Positions 1-5,383 of a stretch of 6,287 bases of DNA are shown in pieces. The stretch is from Casp-Chloro-G3 sp002816715 (lineage in GTDB: Bacteria; Chloroflexota; Dehalococcoidia; Lucifugimonadales; UBA3495): the NCBI GenBank assembly GCA_027623815.1, contig JAQBUV010000113.1, forward strand, positions 1-6,287, written 5' to 3'. The translations under genes and the position numbers were made by a program. Every line of letters starts with the position of its first letter. Position 1 is the first letter of the stretch. The notes under the pieces are model-generated. The model was given only the letters and a program-made list of their open reading frames with translations. It ran no database searches and was not told where the DNA came from.

Positions 1-178
1 GCGTTATCATCCAGTGACTTGGCATCGGACCTTCCAGCGGGAGACTATCTTAACTTGGCCCTTTCGCTGTCCTAACAATGGGGTCCACCTCAGAGAATAG
101 CCAGCACCGAGATGATGGTAATGCTAATTATTAGGGATCTATTCTCACGGTCCATATATATCCTAGCTGTCCTTATAC

Positions 179-247
179 TTCACTTGATGCTTTGCTTAAC
201 GGTTCACTTGATCGAAGCACGCACTTGATCAAAGCATGATCGAAGCA
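179..247 (+). repeat. Cluster of short direct repeats (TGATCRAAGCA / CACTTGAT)
   Basis: The 11-mer TGATCRAAGCA occurs three times, at 209-219, 226-236 and 237-247; the last two copies abut as a true tandem. The octamer CACTTGAT occurs at 181, 205 and 222, so two of the three 11-mers are preceded by it. The longer form TTCACTTGA at 203-211 has an inverted match, TCAAGTGAA, at 303-311, and between them CACCGGT (250-256) faces ACCGGTG (292-298). Such iterated short motifs can be binding sites for a regulator or replication protein, or simply a small degenerate repeat. No gene starts within 600 bases, so an operator role is not obvious. Confidence 0.5.
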
Positions 248-549
248 TTCACCGGTTGTTAAATGCCATATTAGAGAGACGGTGTGAAGCGACCGGTGGC
301 TGTCAAGTGAAGAACGTGGAGACTGAGTTCCAATTAGGATTTATGAGTCCCATAACTGTTAGAGTTACTCGTAGCTGGCCGGTTTGAGTACAGTTTGCGA
401 GCGGAATGAAATTAGCAATATTCAATAATCACCAATTTCCAGTAGACAAATACCTTGAACCTTGCTGAGCCGATAGGATTAAATTAGGGTCTGCATCCAT
501 CCGAGCCATTGGCTCATTGGGGGAACACAAATCTTGGCAGTCCGTATCC

Positions 550-620
550 TGGTTAGCCCAGTGAGGGGAGCGGCATACGTCCAGTGATCTGTAGCGGACG
601 ATAGGAGGTGGGACTAACCA
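550..620. other. Two-tier hairpin in the noncoding region
   Basis: GGTTAGCCCA (551-560) pairs with TGGG-A-CTAACC (609-619), ten base pairs with one bulged A at 613, and T550/A620 can extend the stem. Inside it, CGTCC (578-582) pairs with GGACG (596-600). The fold could form in RNA from either strand or as a cruciform in DNA. No T-run follows it, so it is not an ordinary terminator. I do not recognise an RNA family here. Confidence 0.4.
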
Positions 621-930
621 ATAAAACCAACGTACAAATCGGAAGGCTGTTCTAAGTCGAGGGGCCGGCGGCGTTTTATGGGGTCGATTCTCAGCACCAC
701 CAGGACACTGGCAAAATGCCAGCTAGAAATTATCTATATTTTCGTCACTAATTAATAAACTTATCATCGACCTTTCACCAGAGTTTCATCAGCCACATCT
801 ATACTCGACTGGATTTACCCTGACCGGGGCCAGACCCTGCTGCGATCTACCATCTAGGGATGGTCGAGCTTGGGCTTGACTCTTGGCGAACGTACGGCTG
901 GTTCTCCGGCAACAACCTGGATGAAACAGT

Positions 931-936
931 AAGGAG
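931..936 (+). promoter_or_regulatory. Ribosome binding site of the gene at 946
   Basis: AAGGAG lies nine bases before the ATG at 946, a strong Shine-Dalgarno match at a normal distance. It fixes this ATG as the start. Confidence 0.85.
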
Positions 937-945
937 ACTTAACAT

Positions 946-1563
946 ATGGTAAATACATATAGTTCTGGATTGGAAGAAAAGCTAAAGCAGGCCGAAGAAG
1001 CGGCCAATGAAGTACACCGGCTAGAATCGCTGGCTTCCCAAGCGCCCCTGCTGCGCGCTGAGGTAGCTCGAGTGCAGCGTCAGTCAGAGCGCGACGCCAA
1101 CCGCAAAAGCGCCATTGAGCGGGCCAAGAGAGCGGTGCTTACCGCTGCTAAAAAGCAGGACGAGGTACCGGCTACCCTGGAAACCGTATCAAAGATGGTC
1201 TACTCCCTCTACCAAACGTTGAAGGATATCGACAATCACCGCAAAGAAGCCGCTCAGGCGATAGCGATTGTAGATCGCATGGACTACGAAGAGGAAGTGG
1301 AATCCGGTGGCAAGGAACAGCAGGAAATGGGCCGCGACCCAAAGAGCATTGAGTTCCTGGTCGCTTCGCGGCACGGTCAGACCCGCATCAATCAACTGCT
1401 CGACCAGATGGACCCCGATTTCAGCTACCTGAGGGGCTGTGAAGTTGAAGAACCCCTGCGTCGCGACGTGGCCAACTTTATCCTGGCCCACGTTATCTCA
1501 CCGGCCAAAGCCACCCGAGAAAACACCGGTGGCCCAGCCGCACCGCGTAACCCGCAAAGCTAA
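946..1563 (+). CDS. Hypothetical helical, probably coiled-coil protein
   Basis: This 205-residue protein belongs to no family I recognise. It has no signal peptide and no membrane segment, so it is probably cytosolic. Residues about 8-75 are rich in Glu, Lys, Arg, Ala and Gln with regularly spaced Leu/Ala/Val, as in a coiled coil. A second helical stretch, about 76-128, ends in an acidic, Glu-rich piece (115-127). Residues about 132-186 read as a separate small helical unit with the only cysteine (C165), and a Pro/Gly-rich tail (186-205) looks disordered. The start is supported by AAGGAG nine bases upstream. The gene stands alone: a long noncoding region precedes it and a strong terminator follows 27 bases after the stop. 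Coding character is clear, with a long open frame and higher GC than the upstream region. A structural or scaffold role is possible but not shown. Confidence 0.85.
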   Translation: MVNTYSSGLEEKLKQAEEAANEVHRLESLASQAPLLRAEVARVQRQSERDANRKSAIERAKRAVLTAAKKQDEVPATLETVSKMVYSLYQTLKDIDNHRKEAAQAIAIVDRMDYEEEVESGGKEQQEMGRDPKSIEFLVASRHGQTRINQLLDQMDPDFSYLRGCEVEEPLRRDVANFILAHVISPAKATRENTGGPAAPRNPQS

Positions 1564-1590
1564 ACCTTAAATCCTCCGTGCCCCCGGATC

Positions 1591-1621
1591 AGAAAACCCC
1601 CGGCAATGCCGGGGGTTTTCT
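1591..1621. terminator. Bidirectional intrinsic terminator
   Basis: A perfect 14-bp inverted repeat (1591-1604 with 1608-1621) surrounds a 3-base loop. The GC core CCCCCGGC/GCCGGGGG is flanked by AAAA on the left and TTTT on the right, and a further TTTTTT lies at 1623-1628. On the plus strand it ends the gene stopping at 1563. On the minus strand the same hairpin also gives GGGGGTTTTCT, placed 25 bases past the stop of the gene at 1646-2320. One element therefore serves both converging genes. Confidence 0.93.
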
Positions 1622-1645
1622 GTTTTTTGTCTGGTCGCTGGGCTT

Positions 1646-2320
1646 CTAGAATGCTCGCGGCGGTAGTACCCGGCGGTACACTCCCGGAGACCCAGGCGCA
1701 TGGCTGTAGCTGCCGCCAATGAACTGGTGCATTGTATCTCGTGCCTGAAGCTCCTTCCACGGGGCGGTTTCCGGCACCTTCTCATGCTCAAGCTCGTAAA
1801 TGGTCTGGTACTTGGGAGCGCCCTCTACCGCGTGATACCGACGAACGGCGATGCAGCCAGGCACGGTCAGATTGCCGGGGGTTCGTACGTTGTCATAATA
1901 CTCATTGTACTTGGCCTCTATATCAGCGGGAACCTCCATACGGCCAATCTGAAGCGCCGGGGCCATGCCCCGACCCAGCGTATTTTCATCGTTCTGCTGG
2001 GGGTAAATCTGCGTGTAGACGTTCCGCACATAGTTGCGGCCATTCACAGATAGAGAAATCTTCTTGGTCCACTCCGAAGGTTTACTCCTGAATTCCAGAT
2101 ACTGGGGCGTCTTTAGCGCGTCAACTGATTCCAGTTCGTAGCAAGCCAGATAACGAGGGCCACCCTTCAGGATCTCGTATCTGGCGGCGTTCAGGAACCC
2201 GGGCATACCCAGCAAGTCGCCCACATGCTCCTGGTTGTACCAGGCGTTAAAGTCGGCGTCCATCTCTGGGTTAATATCAACAAAGACGGCCAGCACCGCA
2301 TTTCCTTTCCTCTTAACCAC
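1646..2320 (-). CDS. Duplicated dimeric alpha/beta-barrel (EthD-like) protein
   Basis: The 224-residue protein appears to be two copies of a ferredoxin-like, dimeric alpha/beta-barrel unit in tandem. The first spans about residues 8-106 and the second about 120-218. The copies align by eye: F24/W27/Y28/N29 matches Y138/N139, G38-x-P-G matches V153-P-G, R47-Y48 matches R161-Y162, and the strand ending Y61-E-L-E matches Y175-E-L-E. This resembles EthD and related small barrel proteins, whose members bind small organic molecules or act as monooxygenase or isomerase partners; substrate and reaction are unknown. There is no signal peptide, so it is probably cytosolic. The start is GTG at 2318-2320, with GGAG (2328-2331) seven bases away; an ATG at 2326 runs into a stop after four codons. 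It stands alone and shares a terminator with the converging gene. Confidence 0.85.
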   Translation of the reverse strand: MVKRKGNAVLAVFVDINPEMDADFNAWYNQEHVGDLLGMPGFLNAARYEILKGGPRYLACYELESVDALKTPQYLEFRSKPSEWTKKISLSVNGRNYVRNVYTQIYPQQNDENTLGRGMAPALQIGRMEVPADIEAKYNEYYDNVRTPGNLTVPGCIAVRRYHAVEGAPKYQTIYELEHEKVPETAPWKELQARDTMHQFIGGSYSHAPGSPGVYRRVLPPRAF

Positions 2321-2552
2321 GCTTCATCTCCAATTAATACAGCTATCCAACTAAAACCATGACTTGATACCGCGATCCGAGAGCGGTCTCCCAGCTACGA
2401 TTTTACGTAACAGGGGCATCATACCCATCCGCCAATCTGCTGACAAGACTTTTCAGTCCAGGTAGTAGGCTTTTAGAACGCCTGACGCAAATTCTGATTC
2501 AATCTGAACTTCAATCTAAGCTAAAGTTCAACCCCATCGACTCAGCATATCC

Positions 2553-2653
2553 CTAGTACACCTTCGCGCAGTTCTTTCGGTAGTTTTAATATGCTCATCG
2601 CTGCTAATTTCGGTGAGCTAAACTACCGAGATATTTAGCCCAGAGTGTACTAG
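2553..2653 (+). repeat. 101-bp palindromic repeat element, complete copy
   Basis: The element begins CTAGTACAC (2553-2561) and ends with its exact reverse complement GTGTACTAG (2645-2653). Inside, CGGTAGTTT (2578-2586) pairs with AAACTACCG (2620-2628), extendable by three pairs outward (TTT with AGA, one G-T wobble). At the tip, GCTCATCG (2593-2600) pairs with CGGTGAGC (2611-2618) with one wobble, around a 10-base loop. The two arms between the terminal repeats and the inner stem are both 16 bases long. An identical 95-base copy begins at 6193 in the same orientation. There is no open frame inside. It resembles a MITE or REP-type element; the CTAG at each end could be either part of the terminal repeat or a duplicated target site. 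Confidence 0.9.
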
Positions 2654-2879
2654 GTATTTCCCCTAACAGCCTCAAGTAATTGCACTCTATAAGCCAACTA
2701 TGGCCCTCTATAACCTGAAATTACCGGCTATGGTCCATTTCAGCTATTGCCCAGCGGGGATTAAGCATGTTGCCAAGAATCAGTCCCAAATCTCAAGTTT
2801 GGTCTAGTTGTGTCCTGAGACCGGCTCAGGGCCGACGGATTTAGACCGCTGATGACTAGTTTGTCGCGCCTGAAGCCAC

Positions 2880-2883
2880 GGAG
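2880..2883 (+). promoter_or_regulatory. Ribosome binding site of the lipoprotein gene
   Basis: GGAG ends six bases before the ATG at 2890, which supports that start and gives a signal peptide of normal length. Confidence 0.7.
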
Positions 2884-2889
2884 CGCCCA

Positions 2890-3837
2890 ATGTCTGGGAT
2901 AGCTTCCAAGAAACACTCTCTGGTCACCCTGGCCAGCATATGGGTGGGCTTGCTCTTATTGATGTCTGCCTGCAATTTTACCCTGGCGTCCAACGCGACA
3001 TCAGCCTCGCGGATTGAGCCGGTTAATGCTGCCCGACCAGCACCGGCTACACTGCCAGCACCGACTCCAAACCTGCCCGCGACCGTCGAGGCCATGGTTC
3101 AGCAGAGGCTCTCCGAACTGTTAAGCGCAAATTCTCCTGTCCTCTCAACGGCAGCCCAATTTCCGGACTTTACCGCCGGTAACGATACTGCCGGTGAGCG
3201 TTACCGTTCCGGGTTTGCTTGCACCGGCAGTATGCGGCCCACTATTGATTGCGGCGATGAGGGTGTGTTTTTGAAACCTCCCTTTCTGGAACCGCTACTG
3301 GTGGGTGACATAATCTCTTTTTCATCGGACGTTAGCTGCCGATATTACAAAAACCAGAATATCTCCAAAGCCCACCGCATAACTTCAATCAGGACTGAGT
3401 CGGGGCTCAACTATTACACCACCAAAGGCGACGCTACCAGCAACACCGACTCCTGTGAGACCACCATAGGCCAGATCGATGGCAAGCTGGTGGAGATTCG
3501 CAAAGGAGTTCGGCCTCAAGACATTATCGACACTGCCGAGTACGACCAGGCAAAAGAGTCGGTAAGTCATCTGAAGGACCAATACGAAGATAGAAGAGTC
3601 CAGTTTGACCAGAACAAAGCTGCCTATGATAGCCTTGGTGAGGAATATCAGGACTTGGTCGCCAGGTATACCGATGGCGAAGCTGAATACAAGGTAGTGA
3701 TGGACTTTTACCAGCAGCTAGAGAAGGAGCGGGTAGCCCTCAACTTGCAAAAAGACCAGCTAAACGACCTGGCCGGGGAAGTAAATACTGGCATCAAGGA
3801 AGTTGACCGCTTATACCAAGAACTGTTTACTCAGTAG
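2890..3837 (+). CDS. Predicted lipoprotein with S26 signal-peptidase-like domain and coiled coil
   Basis: The 315-residue protein starts with K7-K8 and a hydrophobic stretch (about 11-27) ending in M25-S-A-C28, a plausible lipobox, so C28 would be lipid-modified and the rest exported. A Pro/Ala-rich linker follows (about 44-65). Residues about 108-206 carry S26 peptidase motifs in order: G113-S114-M115-R116-P117 (box B, S114 the likely nucleophile), G139-D140-I141 (box C), H162-R163-I164 (box D) and K179-G180-D181 through D187 (box E). His rather than Lys in box D is the SipW/Sec11-type (Ser-His) arrangement. C111, C121, C150 and C189 could form two disulfides. Residues about 216-312 are a long charged helical region, probably coiled coil. 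Ordinary signal peptidases are anchored by a transmembrane helix and lack such a tail, so a true signal-peptide-cleaving role is uncertain. It stands alone and converges on the next gene. Confidence 0.85.
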   Translation: MSGIASKKHSLVTLASIWVGLLLLMSACNFTLASNATSASRIEPVNAARPAPATLPAPTPNLPATVEAMVQQRLSELLSANSPVLSTAAQFPDFTAGNDTAGERYRSGFACTGSMRPTIDCGDEGVFLKPPFLEPLLVGDIISFSSDVSCRYYKNQNISKAHRITSIRTESGLNYYTTKGDATSNTDSCETTIGQIDGKLVEIRKGVRPQDIIDTAEYDQAKESVSHLKDQYEDRRVQFDQNKAAYDSLGEEYQDLVARYTDGEAEYKVVMDFYQQLEKERVALNLQKDQLNDLAGEVNTGIKEVDRLYQELFTQ

Positions 3838-3982
3838 AGTTGTCTCGGCCCCTCACCACCGATTTTCGCCACAAGCAACCCACGCCAAGTAACTTCCAGA
3901 AATAGACCCCAACCTGCCCCATTCCCCCCGACAGAACCGTGTAGTCGTGTATCAATACAACGGGCGCAAAAACTGTATGGAG

Positions 3983-4585
3983 TTACTCGGCGTCGGTAAC
4001 AGGCCAGCGCGACTTGATTAGGGGCGTGGTGATTCTAAGTACAAGCTCTAGCACAATGGCGAAAGCCAAGTAGTAAACCATTATCCGCCACTGAGTCAAT
4101 GTGTATTGCATATTCTCAATGGTGGTCGGCAAAGAGAAGTAGGACAGGTCCACTAGAAAAACACCCAGGAGGGCGAAGGGCAGAATCTTGGCCAAGTCCC
4201 GGGACAAGTCCTCATCATAGTAGGCGGTAACCCTTACTGCCGAGACTACCGCTATGGAGACCAGCAGTATCGTCTCGACGGTCTGGTTCTTCGCCAGAAA
4301 TAACAAGAGCACAGTTAACACCGCAAACCAGAAAAAGGCGACAAAGGGGAACAATATTAGATACTTTAACACATAGAATACCAGGTGCAGGACTGATCTG
4401 ATGAATTTCAACCTGGCTTTTTCGTACTTGCTGAAGTCCAGCCGGAAAATGTCCCTCCGGGATAAAAACCGGTAGAACCGGAAGATGAATATGGCATAAA
4501 AGGCCATCCCCACCGCGAAGACGGTCAGCGGCATCAGGAAGGTCAAGCCATCATTTATTGAGAATCCAGCGTATTCGAAATCCAT
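3983..4585 (-). CDS. Hypothetical multi-pass membrane protein
   Basis: I do not recognise a named family for this protein (200 residues from the ATG at 4583-4585). It is strongly hydrophobic, with about five membrane segments at residues 16-40, 69-97 (long, perhaps a bent or re-entrant helix), 103-121, 132-150 and 168-186. Between the first two is a basic, aromatic-rich segment (R36 to R63) with R43-R44-D45, probably cytoplasmic. The segment R118-V-T-A-Y-Y-D-E-D-L-S-R-D (118-130) just after a membrane helix is the most motif-like part, with clustered acidic and basic residues. An in-frame TTG at 4628-4630 would add 15 residues, but no Shine-Dalgarno precedes it; I prefer the ATG, whose own AGGG signal lies only three bases away, so the start is not certain. 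It converges on the lipoprotein gene with 145 bases between the stops and no clear terminator there. Confidence 0.75.
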   Translation of the reverse strand: MDFEYAGFSINDGLTFLMPLTVFAVGMAFYAIFIFRFYRFLSRRDIFRLDFSKYEKARLKFIRSVLHLVFYVLKYLILFPFVAFFWFAVLTVLLLFLAKNQTVETILLVSIAVVSAVRVTAYYDEDLSRDLAKILPFALLGVFLVDLSYFSLPTTIENMQYTLTQWRIMVYYLAFAIVLELVLRITTPLIKSRWPVTDAE

Positions 4586-4937
4586 TGTCCCTGCCAGCTT
4601 ATTGACGTTTAAGTTTGTGCCACGCCACAACTAAAAGTTTTGAATGACTGCATCTGAGGCGAGCCGATACAACTTAACCACAGATGCTTATTTTTAGGAA
4701 GCGTTCAGCCTATCACAATTGGAGGATTTCAGTTCTCCCAACACGTTTTTGTTGGGTAGGGAGGGACTCTCCTTCCGCTAAGATTGCTTGCTAATTGCTG
4801 CTCCTGCAACTACGTTTCAAACGCCCTGTGAGGTTTTGGATGGGGTTGTCGAAGTAAGGGAGGGCGGCATTTAGATGAAGAGTTCCAGTAAGTTGGGAAA
4901 TTTGCAGGAGTAATTGGAGATCGTACCAGAATAAAAC
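4586..4937. other. Noncoding gap with inverted repeats
   Basis: No gene is visible between the membrane-protein gene and the tRNA terminator. A hairpin CCCAACA/TGTTGGG with a 6-base T-rich loop lies at 4737-4756. CTCCTGCAA (4801-4809) is mirrored by TTGCAGGAG (4902-4910), and inside that pair CGCCCT (4822-4827) is mirrored by AGGGCG (4861-4866), so a nested fold of about 110 bases is possible. A weak candidate promoter for the minus-strand gene is TTGTGA (4713-4718) with AAAAAT (4690-4695) 17 bases on. Confidence 0.45.
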
Positions 4938-4963
4938 ACGGGCGAGCCATACGGCCCGCCCGT
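4938..4963 (-). terminator. Intrinsic terminator of the tRNA cluster
   Basis: The left arm 4938-4948 pairs with 4953-4963 around a 4-base loop: seven pairs (ACGGGCG/CGCCCGT), one A-C mismatch (C-T on the transcribed strand), then three GC pairs. Read on the minus strand the stem is followed by GTTTTATT. It lies 13 bases past the CCA end of tRNA-Trp, where a terminator for the tRNA transcript is expected. Confidence 0.85.
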
Positions 4964-4976
4964 TATTTCCAAAAAG

Positions 4977-5054
4977 TGGCAGGAGCGGCAGGATTCGAAC
5001 CCGCGACCACTGGTGTTGGAGACCAGCGCTCTGGCCAGACTGAGCTACGCTCCT
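4977..5054 (-). tRNA. tRNA-Trp (anticodon CCA)
   Basis: A full cloverleaf is visible. The acceptor stem is AGGAGCG/CGCTCCT, the D arm is GCTC...GAGC, the anticodon stem is CTGGT/ACCAG with loop CTCCAAC (anticodon CCA, reading UGG), and the T arm is GCGGG/CCTGC with loop TTCGAAT. The discriminator is G73, the bacterial tryptophan identity base, and the CCA end is encoded at 4977-4979. It is the last gene of a three-tRNA transcript, three bases after the CCA end of tRNA-Arg. Confidence 0.97.
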
Positions 5055-5057
5055 GTA

Positions 5058-5133
5058 TGGTACCCCTGGAGGGACTCGAACCCCCGACGCGCGACTTAGG
5101 ACGCCGCCGCTCTATCCTCTGAGCTACAGGGGC
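5058..5133 (-). tRNA. tRNA-Arg (anticodon CCT)
   Basis: The acceptor stem is GCCCCTG/CAGGGGT with a G-U pair at 1-72, and the D arm is GCTC...GAGC. The anticodon stem is GCGGC/GTCGC with one wobble, and its loop GTCCTAA gives anticodon CCT, reading AGG. The T arm is GGGGG/CCCTC with one G-U wobble and loop TTCGAGT. The discriminator is A73 and CCA is encoded at 5058-5060. It is the middle gene of the cluster, four bases after the CCA end of tRNA-Ala. Confidence 0.96.
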
Positions 5134-5137
5134 ATAT

Positions 5138-5213
5138 TGGTGGAGATAGGGGGGCTCGAACCCCCAACCTCGGCATTGCGAACGCCGCGCTCTCCCAATT
5201 GAGCTATATCCCC
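5138..5213 (-). tRNA. tRNA-Ala (anticodon CGC)
   Basis: The acceptor stem GGGGATA/TATCTCC carries the G3-U70 wobble that marks alanine tRNA. The D arm is GCTC...GAGC, the anticodon loop TTCGCAA gives anticodon CGC (reading GCG), and the T arm is GGGGG/CCCCC with loop TTCGAGC. The discriminator is A73 and CCA is encoded at 5138-5140. It is the first gene of the transcript. Confidence 0.97.
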
Positions 5214-5263
5214 CAGATTGTCTCTCCAGTTGTTACGGGGCATGGAATGCTTCTTGTTCGATA

Positions 5264-5292
5264 ATTATACCTGCGAGTATCAGTTACTCCCA
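5264..5292 (-). promoter_or_regulatory. Candidate proximal promoter of the tRNA cluster
   Basis: On the minus strand an exact TATAAT -10 box (5264-5269) lies 50 bases before the first base of tRNA-Ala. At 17-base spacing the -35 hexamer is TGGGAG (5287-5292), a poor match, so the call rests on the -10 box and its position. The transcript would carry a leader of roughly 45 bases. Confidence 0.55.
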
Positions 5293-5322
5293 TAGAAGAC
5301 GACCCGCCCTTTCATAACTAGA

Positions 5323-5352
5323 ATGGTAAAGCCCTTCAACAATTTCTGTCAA
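5323..5352 (-). promoter_or_regulatory. Candidate distal promoter of the tRNA cluster
   Basis: On the minus strand an exact TTGACA -35 box (5347-5352) is followed after 18 bases by TACCAT (5323-5328), which matches four of six -10 positions. It lies just past the stop of the esterase gene and would drive the tRNA cluster with a leader of about 100 bases, in tandem with the proximal site. Confidence 0.5.
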
Positions 5353-5383
5353 GTCGAGTTAGCCGCTCTAGTGGATGTGCCAA

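Larger units (their letters stand above)
1..945. other. Long noncoding region with short repeats and hairpins
   Basis: I find no credible gene in these 945 bases: no sizeable open frame exists on either strand before the ATG at 946, and I recognise no rRNA, tRNA, tmRNA, RNase P or SRP signature. The stretch appears more AT-rich than the genes. What it does hold is a cluster of short direct repeats (179-247), a hairpin with two stacked stems (550-620), a perfect 6-bp stem with a 3-base loop (708-722, CTGGCA/TGCCAG) and an AT-rich tract (about 723-765). It could be an accumulation of noncoding repeats, a decayed gene too worn to recognise, or an unknown structured RNA. The leader and promoter of the gene at 946 must lie at its right end; I see no convincing -35/-10 pair there. 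Confidence 0.6.
2321..2889. other. Noncoding gap between divergent genes
   Basis: This gap separates the divergent genes at 1646-2320 (-) and 2890 (+), so it must carry both promoters, though I see no convincing -35/-10 pair for either. It contains an 8-bp palindrome TTACGTAA (2403-2410), a 12-bp imperfect tandem pair (TTCAATCTGAAC, TTCAATCTAAGC; 2498-2521), the 101-bp palindromic repeat (2553-2653) and a small hairpin CCTGAG/CTCAGG (2814-2830). No open frame of gene size is present. Confidence 0.6.

Noticed and set aside
876..881. TTGACT as -35 box for the gene at 946
   Set aside because: At 16-18 bases downstream there is only CTGGTTC-like sequence with no resemblance to TATAAT.
1189..1491. 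Minus-strand open frame of 100 codons
   Set aside because: It lies wholly opposite the gene at 946-1563, which has a good ribosome binding site and sensible composition; the antisense product resembles no protein I know.
1700..2091. Two plus-strand open frames opposite the EthD-like gene
   Set aside because: They overlap each other and the real gene in antisense; the EthD-like protein shows internal duplication and a start signal, which the others lack.
2553..2653. Integron attC site
   Set aside because: The palindromic form and size fit, but the ends are CTAGTACAC/GTGTACTAG and lack the GTTRRRY and RYYYAAC core sites; no integrase or cassette array is present.
3838..3982. Shared terminator between the lipoprotein and membrane-protein genes
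   Set aside because: I looked for one in the 145-base convergent gap and found only a 5-bp palindromic match (TGTAT/ATACA) with a 2-base gap and no T-run.
4737..4756. Terminator hairpin CCCAACA/TGTTGGG
   Set aside because: The stem is only seven pairs, the T-run lies in the loop and not after the stem, and no gene ends just before it on either strand.
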